64,000 nt of DNA from an uncultured SAR116 cluster alpha proteobacterium (GTDB taxonomy: Bacteria; Pseudomonadota; Alphaproteobacteria; Puniceispirillales; Puniceispirillaceae), in assembly GCA_902583715.1 (NCBI GenBank), contig CACHXC010000001.1, forward strand, positions 62,001 through 126,000, given 5' to 3'. Both the position numbers and the translations under genes were made by a program. How positions within the stretch are numbered: position 1 is the first letter of the stretch; every line of letters begins with the position of its first letter. Positions 15,273-22,988 of this stretch are shown one piece after another. The notes below the pieces were generated by a model. It saw only the letters and a list, made by a program, of their open reading frames with translations, was not told where the DNA came from and ran no database searches.

Positions 15273-16244
15273 ATGCGACTTATTTTTGCTCTTATTTTGA
15301 GCATATTTTTTGTCGGCGCTGCGTCAGCAAAGGAAGTAGTAAAGTTTGGATATTTGTCTGACCCTAGCCATGAGGCAGTGATGTGGGCGCTTAAAAATGG
15401 CAAAGTGAAATCCGAGTTGATTGAGGTTCAAGCTGATGCGCTACAAATTCCAGCACTCATTCAGGCAACAATCGCGCAAACATACGATGTTGTTCAAACA
15501 GCGGGAATGGCAATTCCAAGAGCTCGTGCTAAAGGTCTCGACTTACGCATTATTGGTACTGCACTCAGGTATCACAAAGCTGGTGAGGGCGCCGATATTT
15601 GGGTCAGAAAGGATAGCGGACTTCAGACTGCGGCTGACCTGAAGGGTAAAAAATTGGCTGTATACTCCCTTGGTTCATCTGGTATCACCTTGATCCGGAT
15701 CGCGCTTGCAAATTCCCACGGTTTCAATGTTGCGCTTGAAGGTGGTGACATTGATTTTGTTGAAATGCCCCCTCCTGGTATGCCTGCCGCTCTTGCGTCA
15801 GAAACAATTGATGCGGCAACACTAATCCATTCGCAGGCTTTTAAGGCTCAAAATACAAGTGCTTTCCGTTCGATTGTTTCCACGGCACCTGATAACTACA
15901 AAGAATTTGGGGTGCGCATGGTGTCTGCTGTGCTCGCAGGTTACGGCAAAAAGCTGGATGCCAAGCCAGAGGTTCATCGCGAATTTCTGAGATTACTGCA
16001 TGCTTCTGTTGAATATGCCAAAGCCAATACTGATGAAGTGTTTGGCGCTGTTGCTGAGACAACTGGAACAGATGTTGAATTTTTCAAACGCTGGTTTGCC
16101 GAATACAGTGAGTTTCCTGTCCTGATGAATAAAGAAGACATGAGAGCAATCCAAATCCTTTGGGATCAAGCCCTGAAATTAGGGATGCTGAAAGATTCTC
16201 CTGATATTAGCAGTGCAGTCTGGTCTAAAACACTGATGGAATAA
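15273..16244 (+). CDS. ABC transporter substrate-binding protein (NMT1/TauA-like)
   Basis: 323 residues with a Sec signal peptide (hydrophobic residues 3-16, cleavage probably after ASA at about residue 19), so it is periplasmic. The mature protein has the NMT1/THI5-like fold: an early KFGYLSDPSHEAVMWALKNGK segment, a central DLRIIGTALRYHKAGEGADIWVRKDSGL, and AADLKGKKLAVYSLGSSG. The preceding AAGGAGAGAAT is a good ribosome-binding site. The family binds small anionic or aromatic nutrients (nitrate, alkanesulfonates, taurine, pyrimidine precursors); the residues seen do not decide the ligand. Confidence 0.88.
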   Translation: MRLIFALILSIFFVGAASAKEVVKFGYLSDPSHEAVMWALKNGKVKSELIEVQADALQIPALIQATIAQTYDVVQTAGMAIPRARAKGLDLRIIGTALRYHKAGEGADIWVRKDSGLQTAADLKGKKLAVYSLGSSGITLIRIALANSHGFNVALEGGDIDFVEMPPPGMPAALASETIDAATLIHSQAFKAQNTSAFRSIVSTAPDNYKEFGVRMVSAVLAGYGKKLDAKPEVHREFLRLLHASVEYAKANTDEVFGAVAETTGTDVEFFKRWFAEYSEFPVLMNKEDMRAIQILWDQALKLGMLKDSPDISSAVWSKTLME

Positions 16245-16283
16245 AATACTCTTTCTGGCCCACGAATGCTGTGAGACGAGTGA

Positions 16284-17045
16284 TTGGAAATAAAAACAAA
16301 AAAAATCATTATCTCGCTGGTATTCTGGGCCAGTTTTGTCGGGATTTGGCACGCCTATTCGCTGCAGGTCCCTACTTATCAGTTGCCCTCTCCCGGCTCC
16401 GTTGCAAGGACAATGCTGACTATTTTATCTGATGTGAATATGTCGCGTCAGATCATGCTCTCGCTAATGCATATTTCAAGCGCAATGTTGATAGCTTTCA
16501 TCTTGGGCAGTTGTATTGCTGTGCTTCCAAGCCTGCATCCAGTGAGCTTGCATTTTGTAGATCAGCGACTAACACCATTTTTAAATTCCTTTTCAGGTGT
16601 TGGCTGGCTTTTTATTGCTATTCTTTGGTTTGGTATTAATTCATTAACAGTCATTTTTGCGGTTACGATGGTTCTTGTTCCGTTTGCGATTATCAACCTG
16701 CGTACGGGGTTAACGGAAATGGACTCTGAAATACTGGAACTGGGAACCAGTCTTACCAGGAAAAAACTAAAAAATTTCTTTAAATTGGTAATGCCGATGC
16801 TTTTTCCTTATGCTTTTGCAACCTTAAGAATAAGTTTTGGTGTTAGTTGGAAAGTTGTGCTTACCGCTGAACTATTTGGTGGCTCTGGGGGCATGGGCTA
16901 CATGCTCAACAAAGCCCGACAGGAATTTGAAACTGAGATTATTTTCGCCATTATCACCTATATGGTCTTGTTTGTCATTCTATCGGAGCTACTAGTTTTT
17001 AACCTAGTCCAGAAAAGTTTGGATAAGAGATATCATGTTCAGTAA
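16284..17045 (+). CDS. ABC transporter permease 1 (NitT/TauT type)
   Basis: 253 residues with TTG as the probable start (16284) and about six transmembrane segments. The permease coupling (EAA) loop is seen near residues 152-172, where ELGTSLTRKKLKNFFKLVMP contacts the ATPase. The C-terminal GVSWKVVLTAELFGGSGGMGYMLNKA is the classic SsuC/TauC signature. It overlaps the second permease gene by 11 bp. The pair probably forms a heterodimer, because the two permeases are similar but clearly different. Confidence 0.87.
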   Translation: MEIKTKKIIISLVFWASFVGIWHAYSLQVPTYQLPSPGSVARTMLTILSDVNMSRQIMLSLMHISSAMLIAFILGSCIAVLPSLHPVSLHFVDQRLTPFLNSFSGVGWLFIAILWFGINSLTVIFAVTMVLVPFAIINLRTGLTEMDSEILELGTSLTRKKLKNFFKLVMPMLFPYAFATLRISFGVSWKVVLTAELFGGSGGMGYMLNKARQEFETEIIFAIITYMVLFVILSELLVFNLVQKSLDKRYHVQ

Positions 17046-17802
17046 TTTGGCGAATAGAACAGCTTATTCATCTGAACTTATAATTCTGGCGGTTTGCGTG
17101 TTTTGGTGGTTCGTTGCCAAAGACTTGCCAGATTTTGTGCTTCCAACCCCAATTGATGTTCTGTTATCGACTATACAAATAGTCACAGATCAAAACACTG
17201 TTTCTCATATTTTCATTAGTATGACACGGGTCTTAGTAGCTGTACTCATTGCGGCATTTATCTCAATACTGCTCTCTGTGCTGACGCGCATGAACATTTT
17301 GTTTCAAACTATAATCGAAAATAACATCCTTGTTGTTTTAAACAGTTTTCCGTCTGTGGGCTGGGCTATTCTGGGTGTTATCTGGTTTTCGATCTCAAAT
17401 GGTACGGTTATTTTTATTGAAATCATGATCATCACACCATTCTGCCTGATCAACTGCCTTCAGGGATTCCGTCAAATGGACCCAGAGCTTTTAGAAATGG
17501 GCAAGAGCTTTTCAAGAAATGCGTTAAGAAACTTTTTCAAATTACAAATCGCCTTAGCCGTGCCTTTTATTATTGCTGGCGTGCGCATGTCTTACGGTAT
17601 TGCATGGAAGATTGCGATTGTCGCCGAATTATTTGGGGCTAGTTCTGGCCTAGGTTGGCTATTACAGCAAGCGCAAAATCAGTCTGATGCCCAGACTGTG
17701 TTGGCTATCTGTATTCTTATTGTGATTCTTTTTTCTATTATTGACGGATTGTTATTGCGGCCTTTTGCTAAGCGATATTCGATAAATACTATGGAGAATT
17801 AG
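17035..17802 (+). CDS. ABC transporter permease 2 (NitT/TauT type)
   Basis: 255 residues with about six transmembrane segments. The coupling loop is LEMGKSFSRNALRNFFKLQIA, and the signature is GIAWKIAIVAELFGASSGLGWLL. It is a paralogue of the preceding permease, presumably arisen by duplication. The start lies inside the 3' end of permease 1 (11-bp overlap), and the hydrolase gene begins 4 bp after its stop. NitT/TauT systems more often use one permease as a homodimer, so a two-permease arrangement is less usual. Confidence 0.87.
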   Translation: MFSNLANRTAYSSELIILAVCVFWWFVAKDLPDFVLPTPIDVLLSTIQIVTDQNTVSHIFISMTRVLVAVLIAAFISILLSVLTRMNILFQTIIENNILVVLNSFPSVGWAILGVIWFSISNGTVIFIEIMIITPFCLINCLQGFRQMDPELLEMGKSFSRNALRNFFKLQIALAVPFIIAGVRMSYGIAWKIAIVAELFGASSGLGWLLQQAQNQSDAQTVLAICILIVILFSIIDGLLLRPFAKRYSINTMEN

Positions 17803-17806
17803 GCTA

Positions 17807-18613
17807 ATGATTTCTTCCCACCGAATTGGTCCTGCTCCTTTTATCTCTGTTAATGAGTGTGGTGCAGGTGAGCTGCTGATTCTTATGCATGGTATTGGCG
17901 GCAATAAGCGAAACTGGATAACGAACATTGAAGTCTTTGGCCAGTATTTTAAAACCGTGGCGTGGGATGCAAGGGGGTACGGCGAGAGTGATGATTATCC
18001 AGGAGAGCTAAATTTCTCTGATTTCGCCGACGATTTAAGTCGTGTTATGGACTATTACAATGTGGAGAAGGCCCATCTATTGGGACTCTCAATGGGTGGA
18101 CGAATAGCTTTTTCATTCTGTGAAAAATACAGTCACCGGATTGCGTCTTTGGTCCTCTGCGATACTCATAAAGGGTTTAAACATTTTTCAAAAGAACAGC
18201 AGGAAGATTTTATTCGGTTAAGAAAAGAACCACTTTTATCCGGCAAAGAACCAAAGGATATCGCGCCAGTCGTGGCCAAAACACTGATTGGAATAGCTGA
18301 AAATAGGCAAACCTTCGATGCACTCGTGGACTCGATGAGTCGCTTGCATAAGGATAGTTATATCAAATCAATTGAAGCGTCTGTTCGTGGAGATCATACT
18401 GATGTCCTCCATAAAATCAAAGTCCCAACTCTTGTTGTGGTGGGCGAGTTTGATAGACTTACCCCACCAGAATTGGCTAAGGATATTGCAAATAAAATTG
18501 TTGGAGCAAAACTTGAAATCATTAAAAATGCAGGACATTTATCAAATATAGAAAATTCGGATGAATTCAATAAAGTGGTGCTGAACTTCCTCCTGAACCT
18601 GCGTAAAAAATGA
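17807..18613 (+). CDS. Alpha/beta hydrolase linked to ABC importer
   Basis: 268 residues with a complete alpha/beta-hydrolase fold. The oxyanion region is HGIGG (28-32), the nucleophile Ser95 sits in GLSMGG, the acid is Asp216 (GEFDRLTPP) and the catalytic His244 lies in NAGHLSNIE. The overall pattern resembles 3-oxoadipate enol-lactonase-like esterases (PcaD type). It has no signal peptide, so it should hydrolyse an imported ester, lactone or amide in the cytoplasm. It is translated 4 bp after permease 2, which suggests that it processes the transporter's substrate. Confidence 0.87.
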   Translation: MISSHRIGPAPFISVNECGAGELLILMHGIGGNKRNWITNIEVFGQYFKTVAWDARGYGESDDYPGELNFSDFADDLSRVMDYYNVEKAHLLGLSMGGRIAFSFCEKYSHRIASLVLCDTHKGFKHFSKEQQEDFIRLRKEPLLSGKEPKDIAPVVAKTLIGIAENRQTFDALVDSMSRLHKDSYIKSIEASVRGDHTDVLHKIKVPTLVVVGEFDRLTPPELAKDIANKIVGAKLEIIKNAGHLSNIENSDEFNKVVLNFLLNLRKK

Positions 18614-18659
18614 TCTTGAAATGCTGAGCGTAGCAATAACATCATGGGCAAAAAATAGC

Positions 18660-18763
18660 GTTACCATTTTGTCTCCACTTTTAGATGGGTATCTAACCTG
18701 ATTTAACGCTATCTAAATCTGGAAAAGTGGCAGAAAACCGACATAAAACTACCCATTCCCTAC
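18660..18763. repeat. Right end of E2
   Basis: GTTACCATTTT / GTCTCCACTTT in tandem, followed by the conserved block seen at 14050-14153 and 21801-21904. It is the same 104-bp length with no gaps. The preceding ACATCATGGGCAAAAAA is also shared with E3. Confidence 0.75.
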
Positions 18764-18809
18764 ACTGTGGGCGTAGGGGTCGCGTGTTCGAATCCCGCCG
18801 CTCCGACCA
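18764..18809 (+). repeat. att copy 3: diverged tRNA-Pro 3' fragment
   Basis: Same 46-bp frame as copies 1 and 2 but with several substitutions: the loop reads TGTGGGC, and the T arm GCGTGTTCGAATCCCGC. The acceptor end CGCTCCGACCA is unchanged. It is no longer a proper Pro anticodon arm, in line with longer decay. Confidence 0.8.
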
Positions 18810-18896
18810 ATAAAAATATCAATAAATTAGATAGTGAAGAGATCCTGTGGCCCTGCCGGCGGGGCGGGAATTTTGGTCGCGTTTTGGTCATATTTT
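18810..18896. repeat. Left end of E1
   Basis: Diverged copy of 12213-12306: AATAAATTAGATAGTGAAGAGATCC, a GC-rich terminator relic near 18841-18874, then the tandem GGTCGCGTTTT / GGTCATATTTT at 18875-18896. The rest up to 19048 holds no recognised feature. Confidence 0.55.
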
Positions 18897-19048
18897 GTAA
18901 AAAATAAACGGTACGATTGCTACGGTTAAAAGTGGTTGGCTCACAGCATTTACCCGTTTAGATAAAGAGGTGTTCCTTCCAAAATGAGCGATTTTGGTTT
19001 ACGGTGAAACCAGAATATTCACAGAAATAAAATCAAGAAGGATAGTTG

Positions 19049-19342
19049 ATGCCAAAAGGTTATGTGGTTGCTAACATCAGGGTCAAAGACCATGAAAAAT
19101 TTCAAGAATTTTCTGGTATGGCTGGGCCTGCCATTAAAAAATACGGTGGTAAAGTGCTCGCTCGTGGTCCTGACGCAGATAGGCTTGAGGGCAATGTCAG
19201 TGGAATTATGATGATGATTGAGTTTGAGAGCAAAGAAGCTGCAAATAAATTTTACTACAGCGATGAATATCAGGCCGCAAAAGTCGTTAGAGAGGCGTGC
19301 TCTGACACTGATTTCATGATAATCGAAGGCGTGCCTGAGTAA
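19049..19342 (+). CDS. DUF1330-family small protein
   Basis: 97 residues from the ATG at 19049, with AGAAGGAT upstream. It begins MPKGYVVANIRVKDHEKFQEF and contains the usual DUF1330 order: a GGKVLARGPDADRLEG loop, a MMIEFESKEAANKFYYSDEYQAA helix and a C-terminal FMIIEG strand. The fold is a dimeric ferredoxin-like barrel related to EthD/ABM domains. The biochemical role of the family is not defined. It is the first gene of element E1 and stands alone on the plus strand. Confidence 0.85.
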   Translation: MPKGYVVANIRVKDHEKFQEFSGMAGPAIKKYGGKVLARGPDADRLEGNVSGIMMMIEFESKEAANKFYYSDEYQAAKVVREACSDTDFMIIEGVPE

Positions 19343-19389
19343 GCCTCAATACTCAGTCTCTCCTGTCTGGATGCTTGTGGTCAAATTTA

Positions 19390-19596
19390 TCAAACATTTT
19401 TATCTAAATTTCTTAATGCCAAATGGGCTTCTCGCACATCGATGCAGATTTTGCAGATCCCTAGTGTTGGCCCATCACCTTCATAAGCTGGGTGAGAGAC
19501 GCAGCCTTTAACAATAGTACTCAGAAACTTAGCTCGTTTCTGGATCTGTTCGGTTTTGCTTATTTTTATTTTTTTCTTAAATAGCCAAAAAGCCAT
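19390..19596 (-). CDS. Small Cys/His protein, relative of the 3142-3312 product
   Basis: 68 residues with a hydrophobic-basic N-terminus (MAFWLFKKKIK) and then GC-x2-HPAY-x5-PTLG-x-C-x2-C-x5-AHLAL. This matches the protein at 3142-3312 residue for residue at the Cys, His, Pro, Ala, Tyr and Gly positions. A possible C-H-C-C metal site is inferred from the pattern. The paralogue lies in a different element (E4), coupled there to a thioredoxin-like gene. The family is unknown to me; shared motifs in two separate islands support both as real genes. Confidence 0.6.
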   Translation of the reverse strand: MAFWLFKKKIKISKTEQIQKRAKFLSTIVKGCVSHPAYEGDGPTLGICKICIDVREAHLALRNLDKNV

Positions 19597-19647
19597 TAGT
19601 GGTAGGTCCTATTTACGCAATTATTTAGGCCAAAAAATATAAAAACA

Positions 19648-20034
19648 TCAGGCAGGCGCATGACTTGATCTTAACTGAGCGGCCCATACTCCGCCAATCT
19701 CAGTGATCACCCAAATTGATCTAAAATCCGCAATTAGTTGGTCTTGAGCATTGAATCGATTTATTTGAACATCTAGATGAACTTTGTTTGCGTTTGCAGA
19801 TATTATTGTGATTGAGGCTAACTTCGTATAGGCCCAATTTTCTCCAGCTCGAGCTGTAAAGTCATCGAAATATCTATCTGCCGTCTCCCAGACTTTCAAA
19901 CTGGTCCCAACTAGACGAAAGTGTGGAAAATGGAGGGTCTCAGCCAATTCCAGTGTTTGCCTATCATTCAATGCTGATATGTGCTTGTCCATTACCTCTA
20001 GTGCGGCATTTATGGCTTGTTGATTGGTGTCCAT
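19648..20034 (-). CDS. SnoaL-like / NTF2-fold protein
   Basis: 128 residues with the cone-shaped NTF2-like fold pattern: an N-terminal helix (INAALEVMDKHISALN), a HFPHFRLVG strand, an ETADRYFDDFTAR helix, and alternating beta strands ending in VWAAQLRSSHAP. Similar proteins are annotated as SnoaL-like or DUF4440-like and may bind a small ligand or act as isomerases or dehydratases. No catalytic residues can be assigned. It is divergently oriented from the CoA-transferase gene, with about 150 bp between them that may hold both promoters. Confidence 0.65.
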   Translation of the reverse strand: MDTNQQAINAALEVMDKHISALNDRQTLELAETLHFPHFRLVGTSLKVWETADRYFDDFTARAGENWAYTKLASITIISANANKVHLDVQINRFNAQDQLIADFRSIWVITEIGGVWAAQLRSSHAPA

Positions 20035-20189
20035 GAGTTATGGGGAATCTTGTTTTGCTGATAATTCACACTCTGCTTTCACAGGAGACATATCTTTATT
20101 GAGTTAACGGTTATGAAGTTATGTGTTGAATGCATTATTAGAATTCCAAATAACTAATTTTGTGTTTTGAAGAAATAAATGACGCTTGA

Positions 20190-21674
20190 TTGGTTTCTTT
20201 ATGGCAATATGTTAGGCAAATTTATTATGCAGGAATTGAGTATAATAGCATGCCAGCTATAGATGAACTCATAAAAGTTCGTGGACGCCAGAAACTTGAT
20301 TCTAGTGAACTGCACATCTCTGGAACAGACCCTGTATTTAATTCAGCATTCAAAATTGGGGAAGTGGCAGCAGCAGCTCACGCTAGTGTTGGAGTCGCAG
20401 TTAATGATATCTGGGAACTAAAAACTGGCCGGAGACAAAAAATTCAGATTTCTGTTAGATCAGCTGCGGCGTCCCTCAATAGCAATAAATTTATTGAAAC
20501 GAGGCATGCCAGTGGTGAATTCCTTAAACTGGTTGATAGGGATCATGAATTTAATAGACAATTAAACGGCATTTACCGCACCAAAGATGGCCGCTGGGTA
20601 TTGCCACATTTCGGTCTCAACCACCTCAGAGATCGTATGTTGGGTTTGTTAGAAGCTCGTCCTGATCAGTTATCCATATCGAAAGCAGTCTCAAAATGGG
20701 ATGCAATAGAATTGGAAAATGCAATTGCAGAAATGAAACTTTGTGGAGGAATGGTCCGAACTAATTCCGAATGGTTGGAAGAACCTCATGGAACAGTCCT
20801 CTCGAAAAAGCCTGTGATAGAAATTATAAAGATTGGTGATAGCGATCCAGAGCCAATACCAAGTGGCAATCGACCGCTCAGTGGAGTTAGGGTTCTCGAT
20901 TTAACGCGGATTTTAGCGGGTCCAATAGCTGCTCGCACCCTCGCTGAGCATGGTGCTGATGTTCTTATGGTGACCGCAAAGAACTTGCCACAAGTGCATG
21001 CATATGTAGCAGATACGAGCCATGGAAAGCGCAGTTGTTTTGTTGAAATTAAAAATAATGAAGGTGCTAGACAATTAAAAGATTTGGTGATTGGGGCTGA
21101 TATCTTCTCTCAAGGGTATAGACCTGATGCATTGAGTAAGCTTGGTTTTGGTCCGGAGGAATTGAGTGAGATTCGCCCAGGCATTATTTATTTGTCAATT
21201 AATTGTTATGGCTTTGATGGACCATTCAGCAATAGGGGTGGTTGGGAACAGGTCGCACAAATCATGACAGGGTTGACGACTGAAGGCACTGGCCTGAACC
21301 AAATTAACGCGCCAAGTTTGCTGCCAGTTGCTGCAAATGATTATATTACTGGGTATCTCGGCGCATATGGTGCCCTTTTGGCGCTGGCTCGGCGAGCAAA
21401 AGAGGGTGGCAGCTATCATGTACGAGTATCACTTTGCCAGACTGCTATGATGATTTATCGAAATGGAAAAATTCAAAATGGAATAGCTCCTGAGGAGTTG
21501 TCTTCGAAAGAAATTGAAGAATTATCTATTCTTTCTAAAACACACTTGGGCGAGGTAAAGCATCTAGCGCCGATATTATGTTTGTCTGAGACGCCACCGT
21601 TTTGGGAATTGTCGACCCCAAAATTAGGAGAAAACAGATGTGAATGGGCGTCGAGCTTAACATTAAGTGGTTAA
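20190..21674 (+). CDS. Class III CoA-transferase (CaiB/BaiF family)
   Basis: Up to 494 residues (TTG at 20190), or 474 from the ATG at 20250, which is my preferred start because the protein then begins in a family-like way. The central segment PLSGVRVLDLTRILAGPIAARTLAEHGADV (about residues 230-260) is the family hallmark, followed by KRSCFVEIK and GADIFSQGYRPDALSKLGFG. The preceding about 200 residues look like a C-terminal-type small domain, as in CoA-transferases in which two half-domains are joined. It moves CoA between carboxylic acids; the substrate is unknown. It is the largest gene of element E1, and the reading frame is intact. Confidence 0.85.
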   Translation: MVSLWQYVRQIYYAGIEYNSMPAIDELIKVRGRQKLDSSELHISGTDPVFNSAFKIGEVAAAAHASVGVAVNDIWELKTGRRQKIQISVRSAAASLNSNKFIETRHASGEFLKLVDRDHEFNRQLNGIYRTKDGRWVLPHFGLNHLRDRMLGLLEARPDQLSISKAVSKWDAIELENAIAEMKLCGGMVRTNSEWLEEPHGTVLSKKPVIEIIKIGDSDPEPIPSGNRPLSGVRVLDLTRILAGPIAARTLAEHGADVLMVTAKNLPQVHAYVADTSHGKRSCFVEIKNNEGARQLKDLVIGADIFSQGYRPDALSKLGFGPEELSEIRPGIIYLSINCYGFDGPFSNRGGWEQVAQIMTGLTTEGTGLNQINAPSLLPVAANDYITGYLGAYGALLALARRAKEGGSYHVRVSLCQTAMMIYRNGKIQNGIAPEELSSKEIEELSILSKTHLGEVKHLAPILCLSETPPFWELSTPKLGENRCEWASSLTLSG

Positions 21675-21800
21675 CGCTCAGCAAATTGTCCCAATTATAT
21701 TCATTTATATTTCACATGATGGTGGCATACATGCCGATAGTGTTCAAAAGATGATATGGAAACGCTTGATACGGAAATAGTGGCAAAAACAAAAAGTAGT

Positions 21801-21904
21801 GTTACCATTTTGTTACAACTTTTACCTGGGTATCTGACCTGATCCAAAGCTACCTAAATCAGGAAAAGTGGCAGAAAACCTGCATAACAATCCCTATTCC
21901 ATAA
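21801..21904. repeat. Right end of E1
   Basis: GTTACCATTTT / GTTACAACTTT in tandem, followed by a diverged copy of the conserved 104-bp block. GGAAAAGTGGCAGAAAACC is still exact. It is the most diverged of the three right ends. Confidence 0.7.
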
Positions 21905-21950
21905 ACTGGGGGTGTAAGGGTCGTAGGTTCGAATCACGCCGCTCAGACCA
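21905..21950 (+). repeat. att copy 4: most decayed tRNA-Pro 3' fragment
   Basis: Same 46-bp frame, with mismatches in the anticodon stem, the T arm (TAGGTTCGAATCACGC) and the acceptor (GCTCAGACCA). Sequence after it is unlike the element left ends, so this is probably the original chromosomal tRNA end. From 21951 to 22103 no feature is seen beyond the SDR promoter region. Confidence 0.75.
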
Positions 21951-22103
21951 ATTTTTTTCCCACATCGTGATATTACCAGCAGGTGTCTGGCCTACGTGTC
22001 CAGCGGTATTTTTTTCAATGTTTCTGATTATTTTGTTACCAATGCGCACTGCCTAGGTGCAAAATAACAGATCAGGTTATGCGTATCGTTATGGAGTGCT
22101 ATT

Positions 22104-22910
22104 ATGGATATCAGACTGGATAGAAGAACAGCAATTGTTACAGGCGGAAGCGCAGGTATTGGTAAAGCCATAGCGCAAAGTTTTATCCAGTCAGGTGCCA
22201 ATGTTGTGATTGCGGCGCGCCGGCAACCCAACCTCAAACAGGCGGTGTCCGATATTGTGTCTGCTTGTGCAACCATTCCGGATTGTCAGTCTAAAATCAA
22301 AGCCATATCTGCCGATATTCGTTTGGCCGAGGATTGTGCCAAGGTAGCGGCCTTCGCGCAGGAAGAATTTGGCGGTATCGATATTTTGGTGAATAATGCG
22401 GGCACTTCGCAAAGAGGTGATTTTCTGGAGGTCAGTGATGCGCTTTGGCAAGAGGATCTAGATCTCAAATTATTCGCCGCTATTCGCTTATCAAGGCTGG
22501 TTATTCCGGGTATGCGGACCAGACAATGGGGCCGGATCATCAATGTGCTAAATTTAGGTGCCAAGGCACCAGCAGGTGGGAGCGCACCAACGGCCATTAG
22601 CCGCGCCGCTGGCATGGCTTTAATGAAGGTGCTATCCAAAGAAAATGCGGCTTATAACGTGCTGGTTAATGGCCTCTTGGTCGGGCGGATTGAGAGTGAA
22701 CAATGGGAACGGCGACACGCCGCAGACGCCCGTCAATTGTCACTTGAAGACTGGTATGCAGAGGCGGCTGTACAGTTGGGCATAAGTATGGGCCGGTTTG
22801 GCACCGCACAGGAATTCGCTAATATTGCCACTTTTCTGGCGTCTGATGCCGGGTCCTATATTAATGGCACCGCCATTAACGTTGACGGTGGTCTTTGTCC
22901 AGTTGCGTAA
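22104..22910 (+). CDS. SDR-family protein lacking the YxxxK catalytic motif
   Basis: 268 residues with a classical short-chain dehydrogenase fold: the nucleotide-binding TGGSAGIG (13-20), NNAG (97-100), and the C-terminal GSYINGTAINVDGG. Where the catalytic Ser, Tyr and Lys are expected, the sequence reads Asn150, Thr163 and Arg167 (PTAISRAAG). A subgroup of SDRs with SRAAG at this place exists, so this looks like a conserved variant and not random decay. It may bind NAD(P) without classic reductase activity or use another mechanism. It is the first backbone gene after the island array; its stop codon begins an AT-rich palindrome. Confidence 0.85.
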   Translation: MDIRLDRRTAIVTGGSAGIGKAIAQSFIQSGANVVIAARRQPNLKQAVSDIVSACATIPDCQSKIKAISADIRLAEDCAKVAAFAQEEFGGIDILVNNAGTSQRGDFLEVSDALWQEDLDLKLFAAIRLSRLVIPGMRTRQWGRIINVLNLGAKAPAGGSAPTAISRAAGMALMKVLSKENAAYNVLVNGLLVGRIESEQWERRHAADARQLSLEDWYAEAAVQLGISMGRFGTAQEFANIATFLASDAGSYINGTAINVDGGLCPVA

Positions 22911-22942
22911 TAATATCAATATTTTAAATATTGATATTATTA
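22908..22942. repeat. Perfect AT-rich palindrome overlapping SDR stop
   Basis: TAATAATATCAATATTT and its reverse complement are separated by a single T, forming a 17-bp stem. It starts with the TAA stop codon of the SDR gene. It has no GC core or long T tail, so it may be an mRNA-stabilising hairpin, a protein-binding site or a weak terminator. Confidence 0.6.
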
Positions 22943-22988
22943 ATTTGAATTAACTTATACCAATAGATGTTTCAGGGTGTATTTTGCT

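Larger units (their letters stand above)
14200..18809. mobile_element. Element E2: 4.6-kb integrase-less element with ABC importer
   Basis: It is bounded by tRNA-Pro fragments at 14154 and 18764 and shares left- and right-end sequence with E3 and E1. The cargo is one five-gene operon: an ABC ATPase, a binding protein, two permeases and a hydrolase. Confidence 0.7.
18810..21950. mobile_element. Element E1: 3.1-kb integrase-less element with CoA-transferase
   Basis: It is bounded by the tRNA fragments at 18764 and 21905, which are the two most decayed copies. It carries a DUF1330 gene, a small Cys/His gene, a SnoaL-like gene and a class III CoA-transferase. End sequences match E2 and E3 in diverged form. 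It is inferred to be the oldest insertion. Confidence 0.65.

Noticed and set aside
12167..21950. Four intact tRNA-Pro genes
   Set aside because: Only the 3' part (anticodon loop to CCA) is present; no D arm or 5' acceptor strand precedes any copy.
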